A DNA stretch of 64,000 bases, taken from assembly GCF_000349945.1 (NCBI RefSeq), contig NC_020516.1, positions 2,232,001-2,296,000 on the forward strand, given 5' to 3'. Under the pieces are notes generated by a model that was not told where the DNA came from, searched no databases, and worked only from the letters and a program-made list of their open reading frames with translations. Made by a program: the position numbers and the translations under genes. The stretch is from Azoarcus sp. KH32C. Its GTDB lineage: Bacteria > Pseudomonadota > Gammaproteobacteria > Burkholderiales > Rhodocyclaceae. Shown in pieces: positions 16,599 through 23,631 of this stretch (its first letter is position 1; every line of letters starts with the position of its first letter).

Positions 16599-16685
16599 GA
16601 CCGCCCTTGCCTGGGTGTCTATATTATTTTTTAGGGTTCGAAACAGTGCGCGGCCATGGGTCGTTAGGCTCTTCCACGTACCGAA

Positions 16686-17933
16686 ATGTCCGGGCCCCGG
16701 CAACAGGACCGGGTGGCAAAAATGCCGCCATTTGGAATCGAGAAATGCGTGACGTCGAACCCGGAAAGCGATTCCGAACAGCGTGATGCCGCACCCGGGA
16801 TCCCCGACAGTGCGGCGTCGGATGCTGCGCCACCCACGGTCAGCGTGGCCGTGGACCTGCGGAGTCTCGCTCTGGTCATCATCGCTACCGTCGCCGTGGT
16901 CTTTGCCTTGGACTGGGCGCAGAGCTTCGTCATTTCGCTGCTGCTCGGGATCCTCTTCGCCTACACCCTGAACCCCCTCGTTGTGTGGCTTGAACGAATC
17001 AAGATCCCGCGCGGGGTGGGTACCACCCTGGTGATGCTGGGCACGGTGTGCGCGCTGGGGCTGGGCGCCTATTCCCTGCGCGACCAGATGCAAACCATCC
17101 TCGATCAGGTGCCCGAGGCGGTGAGCAAGCTGTCGACCGCTTTCGCCAGTTTGCGCAAGGGCCAGGCCAGCACCATGAAGAAGATGGAGAACGCGGCGAG
17201 CGAGATCGAGAAGGCAACGAACCAGGCGGCAGGGACCGATTCCCCCAAGCCCCCGGCGACGCGGGTCGTCATCGACCCGCCCGCCTTCAAACTTGGCAAT
17301 TTGCTGTGGGCCAGTTCCATGGGTGCGGCCGGGCTGATCAGCCAGGCCGCCATGGTGCTGCTCCTGACCTACTTCCTGCTGCTGTCGGGGGACACCTATA
17401 AGCGAAAACTGGTGCGCCTCACGGGGCCCGTGTTGTCGAACCGGAAAATCACCGTGCACCTTCTCGACGACATCAACGCATCCATCCAGCGCTACATGTT
17501 GATGCTGCTGGTGACCAACGTGCTGGTGGGGCTGCTCACCTGGGCCGCGCTGCGTGGGGTTGGCCTGGACAACGCCGGCGGCTGGGCCGTGGCCGCGGGC
17601 CTGCTCCACGTCATCCCCTATTTCGGGCCGGCGGTCACCGCCGCCGGCATCGGCATGGCGGCCTTCATGCAGTTCAATACCCTGGGGACCGCTCTGCTGG
17701 TCGCAGGGGCTTCGCTCGCAATCACCACCCTCATCGGAACCTTTGTCACCACGTGGATGACGGGCCGGATCGCCAAGATGAACACCGCCGCGGTGTTCAT
17801 CTCGCTGCTTTTCTGGGCCTGGCTGTGGGGCGTCTGGGGCATGCTCCTGAGTATTCCCATCACGGTCATCCTGAAGGTCATCGCTCAGCATGTGGAGCAG
17901 TTTGAAAGCGTGGCGGAGCTGCTTGGAGAGTAG
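16686..17933 (+). CDS. AI-2E family transporter (first copy)
   Basis: 415 aa; the start may be 16686 or Met13 (16722), since the first 60 residues are a variable polar leader. The body matches the AI-2E/TqsA/PerM family: LALVIIATVAVVFALDWAQSF, LLGILFAYTLNPLVVWLERIKIPRGVGTTLVML, a large central segment (about 130-215) of helical residues, then TM helices with LLHVIPYFGPAVTAAGIGMAAFM and WGVWGMLLSIPITVILKVI. Members are inner-membrane proteins; the AI-2 export label is not generally proven and some act in sodium/proton or other efflux. Palindrome copy 2 suggests stress-type activation. A second paralogue lies at 36383-37435. Confidence 0.87.
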   Translation: MSGPRQQDRVAKMPPFGIEKCVTSNPESDSEQRDAAPGIPDSAASDAAPPTVSVAVDLRSLALVIIATVAVVFALDWAQSFVISLLLGILFAYTLNPLVVWLERIKIPRGVGTTLVMLGTVCALGLGAYSLRDQMQTILDQVPEAVSKLSTAFASLRKGQASTMKKMENAASEIEKATNQAAGTDSPKPPATRVVIDPPAFKLGNLLWASSMGAAGLISQAAMVLLLTYFLLLSGDTYKRKLVRLTGPVLSNRKITVHLLDDINASIQRYMLMLLVTNVLVGLLTWAALRGVGLDNAGGWAVAAGLLHVIPYFGPAVTAAGIGMAAFMQFNTLGTALLVAGASLAITTLIGTFVTTWMTGRIAKMNTAAVFISLLFWAWLWGVWGMLLSIPITVILKVIAQHVEQFESVAELLGE

Positions 17934-17991
17934 TGCCAGCGAAATCGAACCGATACCCGAAGCCGTTGATGGTGGCGCGGGGGGCGCCGAG

Positions 17992-18007
17992 TGTTCGATA
18001 GCGCACA
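17992..18007 (+). promoter_or_regulatory. Regulon palindrome, copy 3 (toward SYLF gene)
   Basis: TGTTCG-ATAG-CGCACA is an exact match to TGTNCG-N4-CGNACA, followed by GA. CATCAT at 18029-18034 (four of six -10 consensus bases) begins 29.5 nt from the centre. It lies about 130 bp upstream of the YSC84/SYLF gene. Confidence 0.6.
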
Positions 18008-18137
18008 GAAGGTCCCACTCGATTGGCACATCATTTATTTACCGGGGCTCATGATGGAATTAGTTGGGGTCTTGCGCTCCGATCGCTCGTTTGAAATCTC
18101 GAATGATTTCAGAACCATCTAAGCAAAGGACAAGAAA

Positions 18138-18701
18138 ATGACCAATACGCGACGCACTTTCCACAAGCTGGTTCTCGTCACCGCCGCCACCTTCGCCTTG
18201 GGTGCAGTCAGCAGCCCGGCGAGTTCCGCAACGGCAGAAGATCTGAACAAGGACGCCGCCCAGGCACTGCAGACCTTGTACAAGACCAATCCTGTAGCCG
18301 AAAACATTTCCAAGAAGGCCAAGGCGATTTTGGTTTTTCCGAAAATCATCAAGGCCGGGCTGGTATTCGGCGGCGCATACGGCGAAGGGGTACTGATGAA
18401 GGGTTCGCAATACGTCGATTACTACAATTCGGTAACCGGTTCCTGGGGCTTTCAGGCCGGCGCCGAGTCATACAGTTACGTCGTATTTCTCGTCAGCGAC
18501 AAAGCCGTTCAATATCTGGAGAAGTCGAAGGGATGGGAATTCGGTGTAGGACCGACCGTGGTCGCTGTGAATGAAGGCATGGCCAAGAATCTGTCCACGA
18601 CGACGTTGAAGAACGATGCCTACGCCTTCATTTTCGACCAGCAGGGGCTGATGGCCAGTCTCAGCATCGAGGGTACGAAGATCTCCCGCATCAAGCGCTG
18701 A
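18138..18701 (+). CDS. YSC84/SYLF-domain lipid-binding protein, secreted
   Basis: 187 aa, with AAAGGA 8 bp before the ATG. Residues 1-31 are a Sec signal (RRTFHKLVLVTAATFALGAVSSPASSA). The mature protein is one SYLF (Ysc84 actin-binding/lipid-binding) domain: KKAKAILVFPKIIKAGLVFGGAYGEGVL, then YYNSVTGSWGFQAGAESYSYV, GVGPTVVAVNEGMAKNLST and the end LMASLSIEGTKISRI. Bacterial members bind phospholipids in the periplasm, and stress roles are suspected but not defined. The gene sits among other small envelope genes with palindrome copy 3 upstream. Confidence 0.88.
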   Translation: MTNTRRTFHKLVLVTAATFALGAVSSPASSATAEDLNKDAAQALQTLYKTNPVAENISKKAKAILVFPKIIKAGLVFGGAYGEGVLMKGSQYVDYYNSVTGSWGFQAGAESYSYVVFLVSDKAVQYLEKSKGWEFGVGPTVVAVNEGMAKNLSTTTLKNDAYAFIFDQQGLMASLSIEGTKISRIKR

Positions 18702-18803
18702 TCTGGAGTAGCGCTTTGCGGGGTGGGACGGATTGACGCCGGTGTGGCGATCAATCCGTTGCCGTGCGACGTTTGCGTCTGACGTAATACCGACGCGAGG
18801 GAC

Positions 18804-19100
18804 ATGATCATGGGAAAACGAGAAGAGTATCTGGCGTTGATGGAAAGGCAATTGAACGAGTGGAAGGCGAAGACCGAGCCATTCAGAGCCGGGGCGGAGC
18901 AGTGGGAAGCTCAGGTGAAGGCTCAGTACCAGAAGAATCTCGAGGTGCTTCACGCCAAGCGAGACGAAGCGTGGGAGAACTTCGCCAAGCTGAAAAATGC
19001 GAGTGACGATGCCTGGGAAGAGTTCAAGACCAACATGGATAAAGCCTGGGAAGATCTCAAGAGCGCCACTGAACGACTGACGACGCGGTCAAAAAAATAG
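18804..19100 (+). CDS. Small charged coiled-coil protein (sll1863-like)
   Basis: 98 aa from ATG 18804 (a second ATG at 18810). It is almost entirely helical with heptad-like charge patterning and repeated Trp-containing units (WKAKTEPFRAGAEQWEAQVKAQ, RDEAWENFAKLKNASDDAWEEF, MDKAWEDLKSAT). It resembles sll1863-type stress proteins, which are short single coiled coils. There is no signal peptide. The DEAW/DDAWEEF/DKAWEDL repeats suggest internal duplication. Function is unknown; it lies in the stress island between the SYLF and lmo0937-like genes. Confidence 0.65.
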   Translation: MIMGKREEYLALMERQLNEWKAKTEPFRAGAEQWEAQVKAQYQKNLEVLHAKRDEAWENFAKLKNASDDAWEEFKTNMDKAWEDLKSATERLTTRSKK

Positions 19101-19152
19101 GCCAGCATTGGACTGCGAGGGGCGCCGTCTAAATCTCGGCAAGCCTCTGCTC

Positions 19153-19168
19153 TGTGCGCTGACAGACA
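19153..19168. promoter_or_regulatory. Regulon palindrome, copy 4
   Basis: TGTGCG-CTGA-CAGACA: the left half matches exactly, the right half differs at two positions, and GAC follows as in other copies. It lies 159 bp upstream of the 49-aa lmo0937-like gene. No -10-like hexamer sits at the 28-30 nt spacing seen elsewhere, so the assignment is weaker. Confidence 0.35.
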
Positions 19169-19326
19169 GACGCCCGCGCTCGGATCGAATGATGATATAC
19201 GCACTCAGGAAGCGCATCCGGCAGGCTCCCGGATCGCGAAGACCTGGCGCGTTGCAGCTTACTCAACCGATCCCCGCTCATCACTGTTGATCAGCCGGCG
19301 TTTCGGGCAGAAACGGAGAATTCGTC

Positions 19327-19476
19327 ATGCTCTATACCATTGCAGTCGTACTGCTGGTCCTGTGGCTACTCGGCTTGGTTACGTCGACCACCATAGGTGG
19401 CTTCATCCACGTCTTGCTGGTAATCGCGATCGTGCTTGTGCTTCTCAGAGTCATCAGTGGGCGCAACGTGTTGTAG
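19327..19476 (+). CDS. lmo0937-type two-helix membrane protein (49 aa)
   Basis: ATG at 19327 with CGGAGAA upstream encodes 49 residues: MLYTIAVVLLVLWLLGLVTS, TTIGGFIHVLLVIAIVLVLL and the end RVISGRNVL. Two hydrophobic helices joined by a TxxTIGGFIH turn match the short lmo0937 family of membrane proteins, which is widespread, uncharacterised and often stress-linked. There is no other gene in 19101-19597. Confidence 0.75.
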   Translation: MLYTIAVVLLVLWLLGLVTSTTIGGFIHVLLVIAIVLVLLRVISGRNVL

Positions 19477-19597
19477 CGGGGTTTCCGCCCACGATCCTTC
19501 TCTCGCGCAAACATTGCCACCGCGTGTTGGTGCGCGCGTGGCGCGTTGATGCGCGACGCGCATTGCATTCTTTTACCGATGACATGGGGAAAGCGCA

Positions 19598-20872
19598 ATG
19601 CCGCACACGCTGATCCACAATCCGAGGCAGAACCGAGTTCTGGCCGCACTTCCCGTGACGGAGTATGCGCGGGTGGTGGATGACTTGGAATTCGTCACCT
19701 TTCCGCCGGGTGAAGTTCTCCGTGACTCCGGTGAAAGCCCGGACTTCGTCTATTTCCCGACCACGTGTATCGTCTCGCTGATTTTTTTCGGGGAGAACGG
19801 CTCGTCGACCGAACTGGCGATGACCGGCAACGATGGCCTGGTGGGTATCCCCTTGGTGCTGGGTGGTGAAAGCACGACCTACACGGCGGCGGTTCAGTGC
19901 GGGGGCGGAGCGTATCGCCTCCGGGCGGAGGTGATGCGCTGGGAACTCGATCAGGGGGGAAGCCTGGCGCGGCTGTCGCTGGCTTACGCCCAGGCCCTGA
20001 TGACGCAGATGGCGCAGAGTGTCGTCTGCAATCGACACCACACGGTGGACCAGCAATTGTGTCGGTGGCTTCTCCTCAGCCTTGACCTGCTGCCGGGGAA
20101 TCAGCTTGATGTGACCCAGGAACTGATTGCCCGCATGCTGGGAGTCCGTCGCGAAGCCGTGACCGAGGCCGCCGGAAAACTGCAGGCGGCCGGACTGATT
20201 CGATACCACCGCGGGCATATCGCCGTGATCGATCGCCCCGGCCTGGAAGGGCGGGTGTGTGAATGCTACCGGGTGGTCAAGTCGGAATATGATCGTCTGT
20301 TTTGCTTGGCGCCGGCTAGTCCGGCCAAGCATCGCGTGCGGCCGAATCCGGCGACGCTGCGTAAGCGCGCGGAGGCCCGATTGAAGCAGGCGCAATCAGT
20401 CATGCCGGTCGCGCCCTGGGATAGCGAGCGCCTGGTGCACGAACTGCGGGTGCACCAGATCGAACTGGAACTGCATAACGAGGAGCTTCGCGAGGCGTAT
20501 GACGAAGCCGATTCGTTGCGCAAGCGGTACGCCGATATCTATGACTTTGCGCCGGTCGGCTACTTTACGTTGGATGCGCTCGGGGTCATTGTCGACGTGA
20601 ATCTCGCCGGTGCCATCCTGCTCGGCATCAAGCGTTCACAACATGGACGTCATCGTTTCGCCGCGTTCGTCGCGCCGGAATCCCTGCCGACGTTCAATCG
20701 CTTCCACGAAGAGGTGCTTGACGCGAAATGCAAGAAGAAATGCGAGGTCGTCCTCATAGCCGACACCCACCGCCCCCAAACGACGATCCGGATCGAGGCG
20801 GTCGCGGATGAGTCCGGTCGCGAATGCCGCATGGTGGTGAGCGATATCACCGCCGAACGGCGGGCTGAATAG
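19598..20872 (+). CDS. Crp/Fnr-like regulator fused to a PAS domain
   Basis: 424 aa. Residues 1-150 are a cyclic-nucleotide-binding-like domain (FVTFPPGEVLRDSGE, VYFPTTCIVSLIFF, GLVGIPLVLGG) without the cAMP-binding Arg/Ser pattern. Residues about 150-235 carry the Crp HTH (CNRHHTVDQQLCRWLLLS, then TQELIARMLGVRREAVTEAAGKLQ). A helical linker (RLVHELRVHQIELELHNEELREA, about 285-310) leads into a PAS domain (IYDFAPVGYFTLDALGVIVDVN) ending DITAERRAE. Standard Crp/Fnr proteins stop near 230-250 aa, so the PAS tail is an extension. The paralogue at 47345 lacks it. It is followed on the same strand by CheB-CheR-PAS and PAS-GGDEF-EAL genes. Confidence 0.88.
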   Translation: MPHTLIHNPRQNRVLAALPVTEYARVVDDLEFVTFPPGEVLRDSGESPDFVYFPTTCIVSLIFFGENGSSTELAMTGNDGLVGIPLVLGGESTTYTAAVQCGGGAYRLRAEVMRWELDQGGSLARLSLAYAQALMTQMAQSVVCNRHHTVDQQLCRWLLLSLDLLPGNQLDVTQELIARMLGVRREAVTEAAGKLQAAGLIRYHRGHIAVIDRPGLEGRVCECYRVVKSEYDRLFCLAPASPAKHRVRPNPATLRKRAEARLKQAQSVMPVAPWDSERLVHELRVHQIELELHNEELREAYDEADSLRKRYADIYDFAPVGYFTLDALGVIVDVNLAGAILLGIKRSQHGRHRFAAFVAPESLPTFNRFHEEVLDAKCKKKCEVVLIADTHRPQTTIRIEAVADESGRECRMVVSDITAERRAE

Positions 20873-20936
20873 GCCGGCCAATAGGCCCGCGCAAGTCGCG
20901 CGTCGCGCAGCGGAGGCCTGCTCCCGCAGGCTGTTA

Positions 20937-20954
20937 AAGTGTGTCCTCACACTT
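20937..20954. promoter_or_regulatory. Inverted repeat before the CheB-CheR gene
   Basis: Perfect dyad AAGTGTG-TCCT-CACACTT, 46 bp upstream of the CheB-CheR start codon. A 5-bp half-site with a 4-bp spacer is the geometry of Fnr-type operators, and GTGTG also appears as a half-site in the palindrome at 37842. It could be bound by the Crp-PAS protein encoded just upstream. Confidence 0.45.
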
Positions 20955-21000
20955 CATATTACGTTCGGGTGTTCCGGCCTTGAACTGAAAGGAACTGGCT

Positions 21001-23631
21001 ATGGCCGTGCAGGAACCCGATTTCCACGCTTCCGCCGGGTCGCCCAAATCACCCAAGGCGGCCGGGGGAGAAGCGTTTCCGATCGTCGGTATTGGCGCTT
21101 CGGCCGGGGGGCTCGAGGCGCTCGAGCAGTTCCTGGCCAATGTGCCGGCAGGCAGCGGCATGGGCTACGTGATCGTCCAGCACCTCGACCCGACCCACAA
21201 GGGCATGATGCCCGAGTTGTTGCAACGCGCGACGACGATGCCGGTGGTGCAGGCGAAGAATCGCCTCAAGGTCAGACCGGACCATGTCTATGTGATTCCG
21301 CCGAATCGGGATATGTCGATGCTGCGGGGTGTGCTGTACCTGTTCGAGCCTGCCGCGCCGCGCGGCTTGCGGCTACCGATCGACCTCTTCCTGCAATCGC
21401 TGGCGGAGGACCGGCACCAGTTGGCGGTCGGCGTGATTCTCTCCGGCATGGGGTCGGACGGCAGTGTCGGGATGCGAGCCATCAAGCAAAATGCCGGTCT
21501 CGCCCTCGCGCAGGACCCGGCGTCGGCCGCCTTCTCCGCGATGCCGCGCAGCGCAATCGATGCCGGCGCGGTCGACATCGTCGCGCCCGCCGCCGAATTG
21601 CCCGGACGCATCGTCGCGAGCCTGAGGTACGGCGCCCACGCTGCCACTGCCGATCTCGTGATCGACAGTCAGCTGCAGAGCGGGCTCGAGAAGGTACTGA
21701 TCCTCCTGCGTGCGCATAACGGCCAGGACTTTTCGCTCTACAAGAAGACCACGCTTTACCGCCGCATCGAGCGGCGCATGGGTATTCACCAGATCGACCG
21801 CATCGCGACCTACGTGCGCTTCCTGCAGGAAAATCCGCAGGAGCTCGAGCTGCTGTTCAAGGAGTTCCTGATTGGCGTGACCAACTTCTTCCGTGACCCG
21901 ATCGCCTGGGACCGCCTTCGCGACGCGGCCTTGCCCGCGCTGTTCGCATCGAATCCCGCAGGGCGCGTGCTGCGCGCATGGGTGCCCGGCTGCTCGACCG
22001 GCGAAGAGGCCTACTCGCTGGCCATCGTTTTCAAGGAGGCGATGGAAAGACACAAGCCCGCGGGCCGGTTTTCGCTGCAGATCTTCGCCACCGACCTCGA
22101 CGGCGATGCGATCGGCCGGGCGCGCCAGGGCCACTATCCGGCCAGTATCGCCGCCGACGTTTCGCCCGAGCGGCTGGCGCGCTTCTTCGCCGCCACCGAC
22201 AACGGCTACCAGGTCTGCAAGGAAATCCGCGAGATGGTCGTGTTCGCGCCGCAGAATCTGATCCAGGATCCGCCCTTCACCAAGCTCGATCTGCTGATCT
22301 GCCGCAATTTGCTGATCTACTTCAGCCCCGAGCTGCAAAAGAAGCTGCTGCCGTTGTTCCATTACAGTCTTACCCCCGGCGGTGTGCTGTTCCTGGGCAA
22401 CTCCGAGGCGCTTGGCAGCGCGACCGATCTGTTTGCGCCGCTGGACGCCAAGGCGCGCATATTCAGTCGGATCAACATGCCGGCGCAGACCGTCGATATC
22501 GACTTTCCCGCACACTTCCACCGTCCTCCCGCGGGAGAGGATGAAGCCAAGGCCGCGCTGCCGCCCGCCAACCTGCAAAGCCTTGCCGACCAGGTACTGC
22601 TGCGCCAGTTCGCGCCGGCGGCGGTGCTGGTCAATGATCGTGGCGACATCGTCTATATCAACGGTCGCACCGGGCGCTACCTGGAGCCTGCCGCGGGCAA
22701 GGCCAACTGGAACATTCATGTGATGGCGCGAGAGGGGCTGCGTGCGGAAATCGGCAGTGCGTTGCACCACGTCGCTCGCAATCGCGGTCGCATCGAGCAC
22801 CCCGACATCCGCGTGACCGACGACGGGGTGACGCGCAGGGTCAGCCTCGTGGTGCAGATGATCGAAGAGCCCGCGTCCTTGCGCGGCATGATCATGATCG
22901 TGTTTGCCGAGCTGCCGCCCTTGCCGGAAGCCCGACAGGACGGTGGCCGACGACCGCGCAGCGCGCGGGTGGCCGAACTGGAGCGCGAGCTGCAGCGGGC
23001 GCGGGACGAAATCCGGAGCATGCGCGACGAGATGCAGACCTCGCAGGAAGAACTCAAGTCGACCAACGAGGAATTGCAATCGACCAACGAGGAACTACAG
23101 TCCACCAACGAGGAGTTGACGACTTCGAAGGAAGAGATGCAGTCGTTGAACGAGGAGTTGCAGACGGTGAACGTGGAACTGCAATCCAAGGTCGATGACC
23201 TCTCGTGTGCCAACAACGACATGCAGAACCTGCTCAACAGCACGGAAATCGCCACCGTCTTCCTCGATAGTCGGCTCAATGTCCGGCGTTTCACGCCGCT
23301 GGCGACCCGGGTCATCAAGCTGCTTGCCACCGACGCCGGGCGGCCGCTATCCGACCTCGTGACCGATTTGGACTACCCCGCACTGGAGGACGACGCCCGC
23401 GAGGTGTTGCGCACCTTGATGTTCTCGGAGAAGCAGATCGCCACGCGCGACGGCCGCTGGTTTTCGGTGCGCATCATGCCGTATCGCACCGTCGATAACG
23501 TGATCGAGGGCGTCGTCATCACCTTCATCGACATCAGCGTGGCCAAGCGACTGGAGGCGGATCTGCGGGCGGCGGCGGCCGCCGATGGGAGACGTGTCGC
23601 CGAACGGGGAGACGCCCGTGAACGAACCTGA
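21001..23631 (+). CDS. CheB-CheR-PAS fusion protein
   Basis: 876 aa. The N-terminal CheB methylesterase domain has the triad candidates Ser34 (GASAGG), His61 (VQHLDPTHKG) and Asp153 (SGMGSDGS). There is no receiver domain, so it is not gated by CheA in the usual way. A CheR methyltransferase follows (about 220-490: LIGVTNFFRDP, GCSTGEEAYSLAIVF from residue 330, FATDLDGDAI). Then comes a long coiled coil with repeated STNEELQ units (about 655-740), and a PAS domain from about 745 (LLNSTEIATVFLDSRLNVRRFTP). Such fusions usually feed non-flagellar two-component systems. Its end overlaps the next gene's longest start by 47 bp. Confidence 0.9.
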   Translation: MAVQEPDFHASAGSPKSPKAAGGEAFPIVGIGASAGGLEALEQFLANVPAGSGMGYVIVQHLDPTHKGMMPELLQRATTMPVVQAKNRLKVRPDHVYVIPPNRDMSMLRGVLYLFEPAAPRGLRLPIDLFLQSLAEDRHQLAVGVILSGMGSDGSVGMRAIKQNAGLALAQDPASAAFSAMPRSAIDAGAVDIVAPAAELPGRIVASLRYGAHAATADLVIDSQLQSGLEKVLILLRAHNGQDFSLYKKTTLYRRIERRMGIHQIDRIATYVRFLQENPQELELLFKEFLIGVTNFFRDPIAWDRLRDAALPALFASNPAGRVLRAWVPGCSTGEEAYSLAIVFKEAMERHKPAGRFSLQIFATDLDGDAIGRARQGHYPASIAADVSPERLARFFAATDNGYQVCKEIREMVVFAPQNLIQDPPFTKLDLLICRNLLIYFSPELQKKLLPLFHYSLTPGGVLFLGNSEALGSATDLFAPLDAKARIFSRINMPAQTVDIDFPAHFHRPPAGEDEAKAALPPANLQSLADQVLLRQFAPAAVLVNDRGDIVYINGRTGRYLEPAAGKANWNIHVMAREGLRAEIGSALHHVARNRGRIEHPDIRVTDDGVTRRVSLVVQMIEEPASLRGMIMIVFAELPPLPEARQDGGRRPRSARVAELERELQRARDEIRSMRDEMQTSQEELKSTNEELQSTNEELQSTNEELTTSKEEMQSLNEELQTVNVELQSKVDDLSCANNDMQNLLNSTEIATVFLDSRLNVRRFTPLATRVIKLLATDAGRPLSDLVTDLDYPALEDDAREVLRTLMFSEKQIATRDGRWFSVRIMPYRTVDNVIEGVVITFIDISVAKRLEADLRAAAAADGRRVAERGDARERT

